Positions 1-7,405 of a stretch of 64,000 nt of DNA are shown piece after piece (positions within the stretch are counted from its first letter, which is position 1; each line of letters opens with the position of its first letter). The position numbers and the translations under genes were made by a program. This DNA comes from Gammaproteobacteria bacterium (GTDB taxonomy: Bacteria > Pseudomonadota > Gammaproteobacteria > Pseudomonadales > Pseudohongiellaceae), in assembly GCA_002706685.1 (NCBI GenBank), contig PALV01000012.1:1-64000 (forward strand). The letters run 5' to 3'. The notes under the pieces were generated by a model. That model searched no databases and was not told where the DNA came from. It worked only from the letters and a program-made list of their open reading frames with translations.

Positions 1-17
1 CAGCAGTAGGTGAAGCA

Positions 18-563
18 TCAACCAGATAATCCGATGAGATGCCGGTCTGTCTCACTCTCATGCAAAGGTAAGATCAACCATTTAATCCGCTTACCCATTT
101 TTTCTTGATGCTCGTCACTCAGAACTAACTTGGTTACGCCCCCTATTTCTTCGATCGCGTTAATTATGAATCTGTAGTCCTTCTGAAGCCCAAGCCCATA
201 CTCGAAGTCTTTTATGAATGCTGCCGGGAGCCCCTCCAGCAGCATCAGAACATCGTCTTCTGACTCTGGGATCTCAATCTCGGATTGGACAAGTGTGATA
301 CTTGTAATAATGTTGTACTTAGGCCGTAGGAACCCAGGTAGTTGCCCAAGAGTGTTTATGGGGTAGATTTCCAGAAAGCCGTGTTGTGCGTTAATGCCGA
401 GCAATTTGGTTTTGTATTGCTCCGGCTTCTTTACACTCAGCTCCGCAAGCTGCAACTGCGTCTTCCCTGGGACAAAGAAGACTTCGACAAACCCAGGGTG
501 GGCCTCTTCTATTAGCAGACTCCCTTCCTGCTCGCCTGCTCTGTTATTTCCATATCTAGCCAT
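18..563 (-). CDS. Unknown 181-aa protein at the end of the Gabija-like operon
   Basis: I do not recognise this family. It is a soluble, acidic 181-residue protein with no signal peptide and no membrane segment. It is rich in short hydrophobic/charged beta-like stretches in its middle and ends HLIGLSG. The ATG is preceded by the octamer GGCGAGGG with a 6-nt gap, a good ribosome site. It lies downstream of, and on the same strand as, the OLD nuclease and UvrD-like helicase genes, with a 181-nt gap. It could therefore be a third component of that system or an independent cassette-type gene. No catalytic motif is visible, so no function is proposed. The reading frame itself is convincing; the association with the operon is inference from position only. 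Confidence 0.7.
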   Translation of the reverse strand: MARYGNNRAGEQEGSLLIEEAHPGFVEVFFVPGKTQLQLAELSVKKPEQYKTKLLGINAQHGFLEIYPINTLGQLPGFLRPKYNIITSITLVQSEIEIPESEDDVLMLLEGLPAAFIKDFEYGLGLQKDYRFIINAIEEIGGVTKLVLSDEHQEKMGKRIKWLILPLHESETDRHLIGLSG

Positions 564-718
564 ATTTCGCCCTCGCCGTGCCGGTAATTCGCCCCTAGTC
601 GGCTTATGTCATGAATTGACCAATGCATCTGTCTCAGGCATACACCCCATTCAACGAAGCTCCCCCCGAAGAAAGAATCTCGTGATGAGGCCTCCAGAGA
701 GCTAGAAGAGATATACAA
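512..718 (-). CDS. Possible 68-aa protein between the helicase and the 181-aa gene
   Basis: This is a TTG-initiated 68-codon frame. The octamer GGCGAGGG lies 8 nt upstream, the same octamer that precedes the 181-aa gene and mrr. It fills most of the gap between the helicase stop and the 181-aa start and overlaps the latter by 52 nt in another frame. The product is Ser-rich at the N-terminus and has no recognisable domain. The ribosome site is the only positive evidence, and the overlap argues against it, so it may be non-coding. Confidence 0.25.
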   Translation of the reverse strand: MYISSSSLEASSRDSFFGGSFVEWGVCLRQMHWSIHDISRLGANYRHGEGEIWLDMEITEQASRKGVC

Positions 719-744
719 CCGAAACTCCCTCGCCCGATCACGCT

Positions 745-1767
745 TTAACCAGTAATTAGCCTCTTGATTGCCGCCTCGGAAACTAGATACAAGTCGTTTC
801 TCGCACGACTCATGGCCACGTATAGTTTATTCTTGGTCCTGGAGGGCAATTCCGGGAGCCTACCCTCACGGTAGAGTTTGTCGGTGTTCTTATTCAAGAC
901 TACGCAAACGTCGTCGTGGTGGTCTTCACCCTTGCTGTCTCCCCAATTCTTGGAATTTAGCGGGTACGTCTTCCCGTTTTCATAGAATAGTTTGATTACA
1001 CCCTTATTCCCCAGCAAATAACGGATTGCACCATCGTCAGTGACATACTCGATCCTCGTCTCATCTTGTCGGTGGGTGTCTATAGCCACCCCCAAATGGT
1101 GTCTTATGAAGGTGCACACTGTTCGACTGCAGCGGTAGCTGTTCCCCAGAGTTTCTTGATCAATTGTCACGCCGACAGCTTCAAACCTTTGCTTGTAACC
1201 AGCAAGATTAGCATGAAGATTCTTGTTGAGATTGCCATCTCTGCTTGTGTCATATGTGTGTTGAAAAAAGTCGCCCACGAGAATCAAGTCCACATTGCAT
1301 TCCGCAATCCTCTCAAGTAGCGTGAAATCGTTTCCCGCGAAATCCTGCACCTCATCAATAAGGACTGCATCAAAGTATTTCTCGACCCGCGCTTTCACCG
1401 CATCCATGACCCGTTTCACTTCCAGAAGCTTTGCAAGCCTGTACGAATAAACGCGTTTAAACCTGTCAAAGTATCTCGCATCGCCTTTCAATTGGAAATG
1501 CGCCGTATCCTTGAAGTTGATGCCATTGGCTCCGACTGTATTCAGAAGGAAGGGCTTAAAGCAAAAAGAATACACGAAGGAAAAGTAGGAATAGATTTCG
1601 ATATTGTTGGGGATGCAACCGTACTTTCGCGCCACCTTACGACGAAGGTTCGTAACATTGTTGGTCGTATATGTCAGGATGAGGAATCGCCTTTCCTCAT
1701 CCGTATAGTTGACTATGTAGCTGGTCTTCCCCGACCCAGCTACAGACAGGATCAGGCGCTTATCCAT
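745..1767 (-). CDS. Compact UvrD/Rep-like SF1 helicase (GajB-like)
   Basis: This is a superfamily 1A helicase ATPase of only 340 residues. Visible motifs, in order: Walker A AGSGKTS (10-16), motif Ia around LTYTTNN (31-37), Walker B LIDEVQD (136-142), motif III VGDFFQH (164-170), the NYR-like SYRCS (210-214), a motif-V-like SKG (278-280), and motif VI YVAMSRARNDLYL (316-328). The ATPase core is therefore intact. UvrD is about 720 aa and GajB about 490 aa, so the 1B and 2B insertions are almost absent. The start overlaps the end of the OLD nuclease gene by 16 bp, implying translational coupling. A UvrD-like helicase directly after an OLD-family nuclease is the hallmark of Gabija (GajA-GajB) and of class 2 OLD systems, which act in anti-phage defence. 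The function here is inferred from that arrangement. Confidence 0.85.
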   Translation of the reverse strand: MDKRLILSVAGSGKTSYIVNYTDEERRFLILTYTTNNVTNLRRKVARKYGCIPNNIEIYSYFSFVYSFCFKPFLLNTVGANGINFKDTAHFQLKGDARYFDRFKRVYSYRLAKLLEVKRVMDAVKARVEKYFDAVLIDEVQDFAGNDFTLLERIAECNVDLILVGDFFQHTYDTSRDGNLNKNLHANLAGYKQRFEAVGVTIDQETLGNSYRCSRTVCTFIRHHLGVAIDTHRQDETRIEYVTDDGAIRYLLGNKGVIKLFYENGKTYPLNSKNWGDSKGEDHHDDVCVVLNKNTDKLYREGRLPELPSRTKNKLYVAMSRARNDLYLVSEAAIKRLITG

Positions 1768-3320
1768 TCAACGGCTTCCCTAATATACTGCGGCACGACG
1801 AACTCATCCTGCATCTGCTCGAGAATCTTTAGCGCAGCCTCGGCCTTGTTCTTCAGCATATATTCCTGAACGGTCAACTTGCGCCGCGATCCGGCGAACA
1901 ACAAGTTGCAGAAATCGTCATTATCCTGATAGATGCACTTTTCGAACGTGTTCCTAACGTCGTCAGGGTCGGAAAAAACCCTGACGTGATCGATGTTGTA
2001 GTCCTCGTACAAATCCACGCAGTTTCGTTGAAAATCTTTGTCATTGTCTCTGATAACAGCAGTCCTGATATCTAGAAGTTTTGCAATATCGAGGTATCTC
2101 TTGAAGCTTGTGCCTCCGACCGAATAGACATGGACGTGATCCTCCTCCATCGTTCGAGCTTTAACCATTTCGTAGAATTTTGCCATTAGAATATACTCGG
2201 AGTCCCCTTCCACTAGGATTACCTTCTTGGAAAGCACGTAATCCAGTATGGCGTGATACGGAGCCTTGACGAAGAACTCGGCAGTATCTTCCGGCAGATC
2301 CGCCAAAGTAATCGGGTTTTTGTCTGCGGAATGCATGTAGATTGTATTTCGCAGGTCGAGCCTAGAACTAATCATGTTGCTATGCGTTGCAATTATGAGC
2401 TGCTTGTCATCTGCGTCTGCTATCAATCCAATGAGCCGCTTCATATTCACATGGCTCAAATGATTTTCAGGCTCCTCTATCAGGGCTAAATCAATCCTTT
2501 GCTGCACTCCTTTCGCCCTCTGCAGTGCGAACTCCGTCTTAATGAAGCACTGGCGGCCTGAACCCTTATTTTCAATCCCGATACTGTCTTCAATCAGCGT
2601 CAAATCTGTCTTGATGTTCGATTTTGAATCTGACTTGAGGGCGAATGAATATTTCTCCGCGCGATCATTGAGATCTTTAAGCGGGCCAAGATTGAAGCCC
2701 TCCTTGAGTTTCCTGTATTCATTTTGATGGATGATCTTCTCAAGCGGCTCAGCGAAGCTGTCGTACATATCACCCACATACTCCCGCACTGCATAATCAT
2801 TGCCGATCCGTGATGTATCAATCATGATATGTCGGACATACTTCTTGTAGCCAGAATAAGCATGGCCCGCGAAAGTGATGAACCGGACCTGGTAGAACTC
2901 GAATGGAAAATTTCGCTCTGCCCCTTGTAGGATTTGCCTGATCGTGGGTCCAAATTCGTCGTTCGGACAGATTTCCATCCTCAAGCCATAGGCATCAACG
3001 CCTTCTGAATTGTTACGTCCGTCTACTTCGTATTCTCTGAAATCGTTAAACCACAGCTCGACATAAGCGACTGGTAAATCCTCAAATCGCCTGTCTGATT
3101 GCTGAAAAGCCTCGACAACCTCGTGGTTCAGCAGACGTTCATACCCAATTTTTTCGACTTGCCCCCTACTACCCGCGAGTACTAGGCTAATGGCTGACAG
3201 TACAGAGCTTTTTCCTGACTCGTTCTCCCCGACGAGAATATTCAGTTTGTTTGAAAGGGGTATTTGAATTTCAGTAAATTTTTTGAAATTCTTAAGCTTA
3301 ACTCTCTTGATGTTTTTCAT
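1752..3320 (-). CDS. OLD-family ATP-dependent nuclease with TOPRIM domain (GajA-like)
   Basis: This 522-aa protein has an N-terminal ABC/SMC-type ATPase and a C-terminal TOPRIM nuclease. Visible elements are Walker A GENESGKSS (31-39), the signature-like GSGRQ (253-257), Walker B LALIEEPENHL (278-288) and the H-loop IIATHS (309-314). The TOPRIM residues follow: LVEGDSE (369-375) with the metal-binding Glu, then VGG (401-403) and RDNDKDF (424-430) with the DxD pair. All catalytic positions expected of OLD nucleases are present. The start has a strong ribosome site (AGGGGGA). GajA is about 580 aa, so this is slightly short. It overlaps the helicase downstream, which supports a Gabija-like nuclease/helicase complex cutting foreign DNA. 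The family is certain; the system name is inferred. Confidence 0.9.
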   Translation of the reverse strand: MKNIKRVKLKNFKKFTEIQIPLSNKLNILVGENESGKSSVLSAISLVLAGSRGQVEKIGYERLLNHEVVEAFQQSDRRFEDLPVAYVELWFNDFREYEVDGRNNSEGVDAYGLRMEICPNDEFGPTIRQILQGAERNFPFEFYQVRFITFAGHAYSGYKKYVRHIMIDTSRIGNDYAVREYVGDMYDSFAEPLEKIIHQNEYRKLKEGFNLGPLKDLNDRAEKYSFALKSDSKSNIKTDLTLIEDSIGIENKGSGRQCFIKTEFALQRAKGVQQRIDLALIEEPENHLSHVNMKRLIGLIADADDKQLIIATHSNMISSRLDLRNTIYMHSADKNPITLADLPEDTAEFFVKAPYHAILDYVLSKKVILVEGDSEYILMAKFYEMVKARTMEEDHVHVYSVGGTSFKRYLDIAKLLDIRTAVIRDNDKDFQRNCVDLYEDYNIDHVRVFSDPDDVRNTFEKCIYQDNDDFCNLLFAGSRRKLTVQEYMLKNKAEAALKILEQMQDEFVVPQYIREAVEWISA

Positions 3321-3428
3321 ACCATCCCCCTTTCCATACCGGTTCAGTTTCCGCCACGACTGATCAATTTATGGAAATATATCTTCATCACAAACTTCCA
3401 ATATTCCAGTCTAGTCCCCTTGGCTTTT

Positions 3429-3839
3429 TCAGTTAAGCTCGTCTGCGATAAGTCCGGCGCTCAACTTCTCAGGGGCTCGAGTTATGTTTGCTATCTTCCA
3501 ACTTTTCGCATCTGATGCGCTTGTTATACGCATATTCGTACCGCCTAAACACCCAATGCCTGCGACATATTTTTTTGCAGCAACAGCTTTAACTACTTCT
3601 AATGTGGCACTGCCACTAAGCTTCTTTAGTTGTTGCTGCGTCTTGGACCAAATTCCCGAGTCACGAACTGCATCTAAATAATCATGTCCAGCCCGATCTA
3701 GAAACTGAACGTGCTCCGAAACTTCCTCAAGTTTACCTGCGTGCGACTCCTCGAAATCTTTCAAGGAAACACACTGCGCCGGCTTTGCTGCTTCGGTTAC
3801 TAGTACGATTTCTCTGATCAGATCAAGGTCTCTCTTCAA
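3429..3839 (-). CDS. DUF2513 protein, first gene after an attC site
   Basis: The 136-aa product matches the DUF2513 pattern: it opens with KRDLDLIREI and later has GHDYLDAVRDSGIWSKT followed by a Lys-rich helix and LEVVKAVAAKKY. The family is functionally uncharacterised and common on phages and mobile islands. The start is chosen as TTG at 3839 because GGAGG lies exactly 7 nt upstream and because family members begin (M)KRD at this point. A longer frame to 3875 would read into the attC site. The gene begins only about 20 nt from the attC crossover end, as gene-cassette coding sequences usually do. No attC is visible after its stop, so the cassette boundary on that side is lost or lies elsewhere. 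Confidence 0.75.
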   Translation of the reverse strand: MKRDLDLIREIVLVTEAAKPAQCVSLKDFEESHAGKLEEVSEHVQFLDRAGHDYLDAVRDSGIWSKTQQQLKKLSGSATLEVVKAVAAKKYVAGIGCLGGTNMRITSASDAKSWKIANITRAPEKLSAGLIADELN

Positions 3840-3857
3840 TGCACTGCCTCCAATTGC

Positions 3858-3941
3858 GTATAACGCCCGCAGCACGCGCGGCTTTGTAGTGAAGGCGAAG
3901 CCGCAACGAAAAAGCCGTCGCCGTGCCTGCGATTGTTAGAT
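3858..3941 (-). other. attC: Integron attC (59-be) recombination site
   Basis: Read on the minus strand, this 84-nt element starts with ATCTAAC (R'' box, fitting RYYYAAC) and ends with GTTATAC (R' box, GTT core). The two ends are imperfect inverted repeats. On the left arm CGCAGGCACG faces CGCAGCACG of the right arm, leaving one extra G, which resembles the extrahelical base of attC hairpins. The pairing continues through CGACGGCTTT against CGCGGCTTT. The stop codon TAA of the upstream gene lies inside the R'' box, and the next gene starts just past the R' box; both are typical of cassettes. Cassette genes on the minus strand would place attI at higher coordinates, but no integrase is present in the window. 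Confidence 0.8.
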
Positions 3942-4688
3942 TTCACCTCGACCTCGCATATCGCCCAAAACTACAAGGTACTGATTAGAAACAAGTCCTA
4001 TTGCATATTCGAGCTTGAGGACAGGGAAATTGCAGGACTTTCCAAAAGCGTCATCTGCAACACCTTTCAAATTGTTTCCATGAGTATCGAAACTTGCAAT
4101 TCTGTATGTAAAGTAAAGGTAACTAAGGCGGTCTCCGTAATCGTTCCGAAGTTGCGCGAGCATGCTGTTCATGTCGAGACCGCGCTGGAGTTGAGACCAT
4201 CCAGCCCCGGCAGGCTCCAGCTCATTTTTCCTAGGAAGCATCGGTTCGTTCAGGAGTTTTCCGTATTCCCTCTTGAAGTTTTCTACAACTGAGTCATACC
4301 GAGCTTGGATATCGCTCGGCTCATCAAAGATGTACAGAATTCGGAAATAGTTTTCCAAGAGTGAACGGAAAAGGATGTGTGTCATACATCTTTCGTCGAA
4401 ATTCGCGGACTCGTCCAGAGAAAAACTGCCCTTGATTGCCCCGGCAACGGAGTAGAAACGCAGCGCTTCCTGAGCAAAAAACCCTACTGGGCCAGATGAA
4501 TTCGCAGCGACTCTTAGAGTCGGCAACTCATTTTTCAGACCTTCAAAATAGCTCATCTCAGTTAATCTTCTCTTCGACTTATAGCGAAACAAAAACGCGA
4601 TTGCGAATAGCAAAACGACAGCGGCCAAAATGTATGCGCTCATGCTGGCACCAGTGAAATCTAAAATTTCATTAGCGTGCCTGGACAA
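3936..4688 (-). CDS. Membrane-anchored DUF5677-like protein
   Basis: This 250-aa protein has one N-terminal membrane segment (about 18-35) followed by a basic stop-transfer KSKRR and a mostly helical cytoplasmic part. The stretch MTHILFRSLLENYFRILYI resembles DUF5677-type proteins, whose function is unknown. The TTG start is weakly supported by GAGAG about 9 nt upstream; an ATG 15 codons inside (MSAYIL) is an alternative that would still keep the membrane segment. It follows mrr after 36 nt on the same strand, so the two may be co-transcribed. Its stop codon forms part of the attC site, which makes it the last gene of a former integron cassette. A membrane partner of a restriction enzyme is possible but unproven. 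Confidence 0.6.
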   Translation of the reverse strand: MSRHANEILDFTGASMSAYILAAVVLLFAIAFLFRYKSKRRLTEMSYFEGLKNELPTLRVAANSSGPVGFFAQEALRFYSVAGAIKGSFSLDESANFDERCMTHILFRSLLENYFRILYIFDEPSDIQARYDSVVENFKREYGKLLNEPMLPRKNELEPAGAGWSQLQRGLDMNSMLAQLRNDYGDRLSYLYFTYRIASFDTHGNNLKGVADDAFGKSCNFPVLKLEYAIGLVSNQYLVVLGDMRGRGEI

Positions 4689-4724
4689 CTATCATTTCTC
4701 TCGCGAAGCGGGTCGGTTACTCCA

Positions 4725-5645
4725 TCAATCCTCAACGAAATAATCCACATCAACTTCCTTCACCTCGTAAACCTGCCTTGAGGTAACTCCCAGATTATTT
4801 TCAACCATCAATCTGGCCAGCTCTGCGCCGTCAATCAGGACTACCTTTATGTCTAAGGCGTTGACGCACTCGCGAGCTCCTTGCGAGAAATCCGAAGTCG
4901 TGATGAACACTCCTTTCCTCGCTCGTTGTCGGGTGAGTGCTCCAATGAATTTGTCTATTTCCGGTCGGTGGACGGTATTGGTCCAGCGCTTGGCCTGCAG
5001 ATAGATGACGTCGAGTCCTAGGCGGTCTTCTTTAATTATGCCGTCGACGCCGTCGTCATTGGTTGTCTTTGTGGCCTGCCCGGCTTCTTTACGTGATCCG
5101 CCATACCCCATTGCAATCATCAGGTCGACAACCAGGCGCTCGAAAAAAAGCGGCGATGCCCCTTTGATAGTCGACAATAGCTCATTAGCCAGCTCGCTCA
5201 TCAATGTTCGATGCACAGCTTCAAGCTGCTCATCGGGTGTCGCGGATACGTCAGGAAAGGAGTCAGATTCGTTTTTGGCTGGGATTACGTCTTGAGCTGG
5301 TCGGTGGGTATGGAATTGTTCAAATTCGGGGAATTGTTTGAGCCAGGCGACGTTGATCCTGTCAGGACCATTCCGCAAGGCATGAAGGCCGCGCTCGGTT
5401 ATCTGAACTTTTCCGCGCTCAGGAATCTCAAGCAGGCCGGCCTTATTCATGTACGTACGGGCCCAGCCAACTCGATTCTGTATGACGGTTTGCCGCCCCG
5501 AGGCGATCAATTCACGGCGCTCTTCGTCTGTAAGTGAGAATTTGTTGCAGATTGCGTCTCTGACTTCTGCCAGTGTTCTGGGCACGCCGTCCTGCACTAT
5601 CTCTAATAGAGGTCGCATGACGGCCTGAAAGTCAGGAATTGACAT
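4725..5645 (-). CDS. mrr: Mrr-type restriction endonuclease
   Basis: This is a 306-aa type IV restriction enzyme homologue, a family that cleaves methylated foreign DNA. The N-terminal 90 residues fit the winged-helix Mrr_N domain, with an AEVRDAI helix and the TERG turn. The C-terminal half carries the PD-(D/E)xK-like nuclease core: Glu169 in FFERLVVDLM, GYGG (181-183), Asp201 in DGVDG and QAKRW (217-221) with the catalytic Gln/Lys. The core looks intact. The ATG start has GGCGAGGG 5 nt upstream. A divergent-style promoter region with an inverted repeat (5673-5717) and an XRE regulator lie upstream on the same strand, which suggests controlled expression. E. coli Mrr is of similar length (304 aa). 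Confidence 0.9.
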   Translation of the reverse strand: MSIPDFQAVMRPLLEIVQDGVPRTLAEVRDAICNKFSLTDEERRELIASGRQTVIQNRVGWARTYMNKAGLLEIPERGKVQITERGLHALRNGPDRINVAWLKQFPEFEQFHTHRPAQDVIPAKNESDSFPDVSATPDEQLEAVHRTLMSELANELLSTIKGASPLFFERLVVDLMIAMGYGGSRKEAGQATKTTNDDGVDGIIKEDRLGLDVIYLQAKRWTNTVHRPEIDKFIGALTRQRARKGVFITTSDFSQGARECVNALDIKVVLIDGAELARLMVENNLGVTSRQVYEVKEVDVDYFVED

Positions 5646-5672
5646 GGCTACCCTCGCCCTTTCACTCAGCCT

Positions 5673-5717
5673 ATGTTCAGCCGGCTAGTATTGTTTTACA
5701 TCCTTCGCGCTGAACAT
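5673..5717. repeat. 9-bp inverted repeat upstream of mrr
   Basis: ATGTTCAGC at 5673-5681 is repeated exactly as GCTGAACAT at 5709-5717, with 27 nt between. It lies 28 nt upstream of the mrr start inside a 217-nt gene-free stretch. It may be an operator or an mRNA hairpin; there is no T-run, so it is not a classic terminator. Confidence 0.5.
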
Positions 5718-5862
5718 TAGCCCGTAAGTTCAAAGTCGGCAAGTGCTAGTGGTAAACAATTTCGTCATATCCACAATAGTGGCAGAACAATCTGTAGAGG
5801 GATTACTGGGTGGTTATGTTGGAGCTAGGTGGTAGACGCTAGAGCGGACCTGTGCGAGCTGG

Positions 5863-6120
5863 TTAGTCAGAATCACTGTCAATGAGCAATTCTTGAGGCT
5901 GCAGCCCCAACGCGAGTGCGATTCTTTCAATATTGTAGATCGTGACGTTCTTCTCGCCCCGTTCCAGCATTCCAACGTATGTTCTGTGAACACCCGCCAG
6001 TTCAGCCAAAGCCTCTTGTGATAGACCAAGAGCTAGTCTTCTTCGTCGCACATTTGCAGCGAATGTCTTTACTAGCTTGCATTTGTTGGTCTCTGGGCTC
6101 ATGCGCGAAATTTCGCGCAT
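5863..6120 (-). CDS. XRE-family HTH regulator (controller-like)
   Basis: This 85-aa (or 79-aa) Cro/C1-type DNA-binding protein has the helix-turn-helix at about residues 32-53 (LGLSQEALAELAGVHRTYVG) followed by LERGEKN and a dimerisation helix ending ALGLQPQELL. The size and sequence resemble controller proteins of restriction-modification systems. Two in-frame ATGs exist, at 6120 and 6102. The first lies at the edge of a perfect 20-bp palindrome and the second lies directly after it. Neither has a ribosome site, so a leaderless or very short-leader transcript is likely. The gene lies upstream of mrr on the same strand and probably regulates itself, and perhaps mrr or the divergent secreted-protein gene. 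Confidence 0.85.
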   Translation of the reverse strand: MREISRMSPETNKCKLVKTFAANVRRRRLALGLSQEALAELAGVHRTYVGMLERGEKNVTIYNIERIALALGLQPQELLIDSDSD

Positions 6121-6148
6121 TGCATACTATGATTCTACATACTATCAT
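6101..6148 (+). promoter_or_regulatory. Perfect 20-bp palindrome next to a divergent promoter
   Basis: Positions 6101-6120 form a perfect palindrome (half-site ATGCGCGAAA). It abuts a plausible plus-strand promoter, TTGCAT at 6120-6125 and TATCAT at 6143-6148 with a 17-nt spacer. Two direct copies of CATACTAT (6123-6130 and 6138-6145) lie inside the spacer and -10 region. The arrangement suggests an operator bound by the XRE protein whose first codons it covers, and would let that protein repress itself and influence the plus-strand gene. The stretch 6149-6310 holds nothing else I can support. Confidence 0.55.
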
Positions 6149-6310
6149 TAGCATAGATCGAGTAGTTCGCGATTTGGCTATTCGACATGGAGGATATTGG
6201 AAAAGGACTATTCAGCATTTTGTGAGTCGCCCCCGCCATAAAGTAGTTGCTGCAATTTTTCCAGGCTCCGTCATCTATGATCACTACATGACTTGAGGTA
6301 GGGAAATTAA

Positions 6311-6820
6311 ATGGATTTTTATAGATTACTTTTGGCTATTCCGCTCACAGTTCTCCCGACCAGTGTTTGGGCCCAGACACAAGAAACTGTGCCGTATAAA
6401 TCAGCAGTCAATTACGGAATCACGACCTGCTTACCTCAGATTAAGCAACTGACCGAATTCGTACTAAAAAACGAAGCCCATGGTTCTCATGACATATCTC
6501 ATAGCGTCAGCCCCGATCAGCGAATGTTCTCCTCTTTCATCGTAAAGTCCTATTCCGACATGAACACACATATCAGTTTCGTTGTAAGTCCAGATCAATC
6601 TGGCAAGTGTTCTGGCGAATACAATGAAACTAGCATTTGGCACCAGGCCTGCACTGTTCTTCGAGAAGAGATGTTTTACGATTTCAAATATTATGGATCA
6701 GTAACTTCAACTTCGTTTGCGCTGGAGAGTCAGGACGGCAATCTCAATCTCTACCTGACACCTCAATCAGGAGGCAGTTCCTGTCTAGTTACCAGACGAG
6801 AGGTCCTTTACTTCAATTAA
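6311..6820 (+). CDS. Small secreted protein with four cysteines, unknown
   Basis: This 169-aa product begins with a clear signal peptide (MDFYRLLLAIPLTVLPTSVWA, cleavage before QTQ). The mature part is polar, with beta-like segments and four cysteines that could form two disulfides, so it is probably periplasmic or extracellular. I recognise no family. The ATG has GAGGTAGGGA upstream. Base composition is AT-rich like the rest of the island. It is read away from the XRE gene, and the putative promoter next to the palindrome would drive it. Confidence 0.7.
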   Translation: MDFYRLLLAIPLTVLPTSVWAQTQETVPYKSAVNYGITTCLPQIKQLTEFVLKNEAHGSHDISHSVSPDQRMFSSFIVKSYSDMNTHISFVVSPDQSGKCSGEYNETSIWHQACTVLREEMFYDFKYYGSVTSTSFALESQDGNLNLYLTPQSGGSSCLVTRREVLYFN

Positions 6821-6946
6821 CTTTAACTACACAAACCGTCAGTTCCCAGCCTGGCAAGAAATGTCCGGGAAACCGGGATCAGTCCAGGCAACACGCTCAG
6901 ATGTCCTTAACTCTCGGGGCGTCCAGTCGTTTCTATGGAGGGATTT

Positions 6947-7330
6947 ATGGGTATTTTTGGGGAAGTTGTTTACTACATGTTCGGCGGGGCCTCGGCCTGC
7001 GCACACTGGGTCTCATCAGGCTTGGCTAGAAGCTCGTCTAATCCCAGCTCTTACATGACGCGTAGCTCATTAGAGACACATCACGAAACCTCCCGATTCA
7101 ATCCCGCCAATGGTCTGCCAATGATAGGTGGAGTCGCAGGTACTGATATCTTGAGCAATCCATACGGCACTGATAATCTTCACGCGGGGGCCATCGACGG
7201 CTTCCATGATCCAATCGGTATCGATAGTGGTTTCGACAGTGGCATCCACGACCCATTCGACAGCTTCAGTGGAATTGGTAGTGGTATTGATGACCATTTC
7301 GGCAGTGGCTGTGGCATGGACAATTGGTAA
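6947..7330 (+). CDS. Small Gly/Asp/Phe-rich repetitive protein, unknown
   Basis: This is a 127-residue frame starting at ATG 6947, chosen because GGAGGG lies 4 nt upstream; an ATG 12 nt earlier lacks such a site. Residues 1-20 are hydrophobic and aromatic (GEVVYYMFGGASA). The C-terminal 50 residues are a degenerate repeat of G-I/F-D-S-G and D-P-F units ending in GMDNW, with several His and no Lys. Such composition fits an exported or surface-exposed low-complexity protein, but no family is recognised. It lies 126 nt after the secreted-protein gene on the same strand. Confidence 0.5.
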   Translation: MGIFGEVVYYMFGGASACAHWVSSGLARSSSNPSSYMTRSSLETHHETSRFNPANGLPMIGGVAGTDILSNPYGTDNLHAGAIDGFHDPIGIDSGFDSGIHDPFDSFSGIGSGIDDHFGSGCGMDNW

Positions 7331-7405
7331 GTATTTTGGTGACCACATCCTTGAAATAGCCGAAAAACGCGCCTATCTTATTGATTTTCAAAGATCTTCA
7401 AGCTT

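Noticed and set aside
394..705. 103-codon plus-strand frame
   Set aside because: It is antisense to the 181-aa gene, Ser/Pro/Arg-rich and typical of a shadow frame.
564..744. ATTCAAC at 649-655 as an attC R''-like box
   Set aside because: No matching GTT core or paired arm is found within 60-140 nt.
5646..5862. Second attC or attI upstream of mrr
   Set aside because: No RYYYAAC/GTTRRRY pair with complementary arms on either strand; only a simple inverted repeat is present.
6129..6296. 55-codon plus-strand frame starting MILHTIISID
   Set aside because: Its start overlaps the -10 and spacer of the probable promoter, it has no ribosome site, and no family is recognisable.
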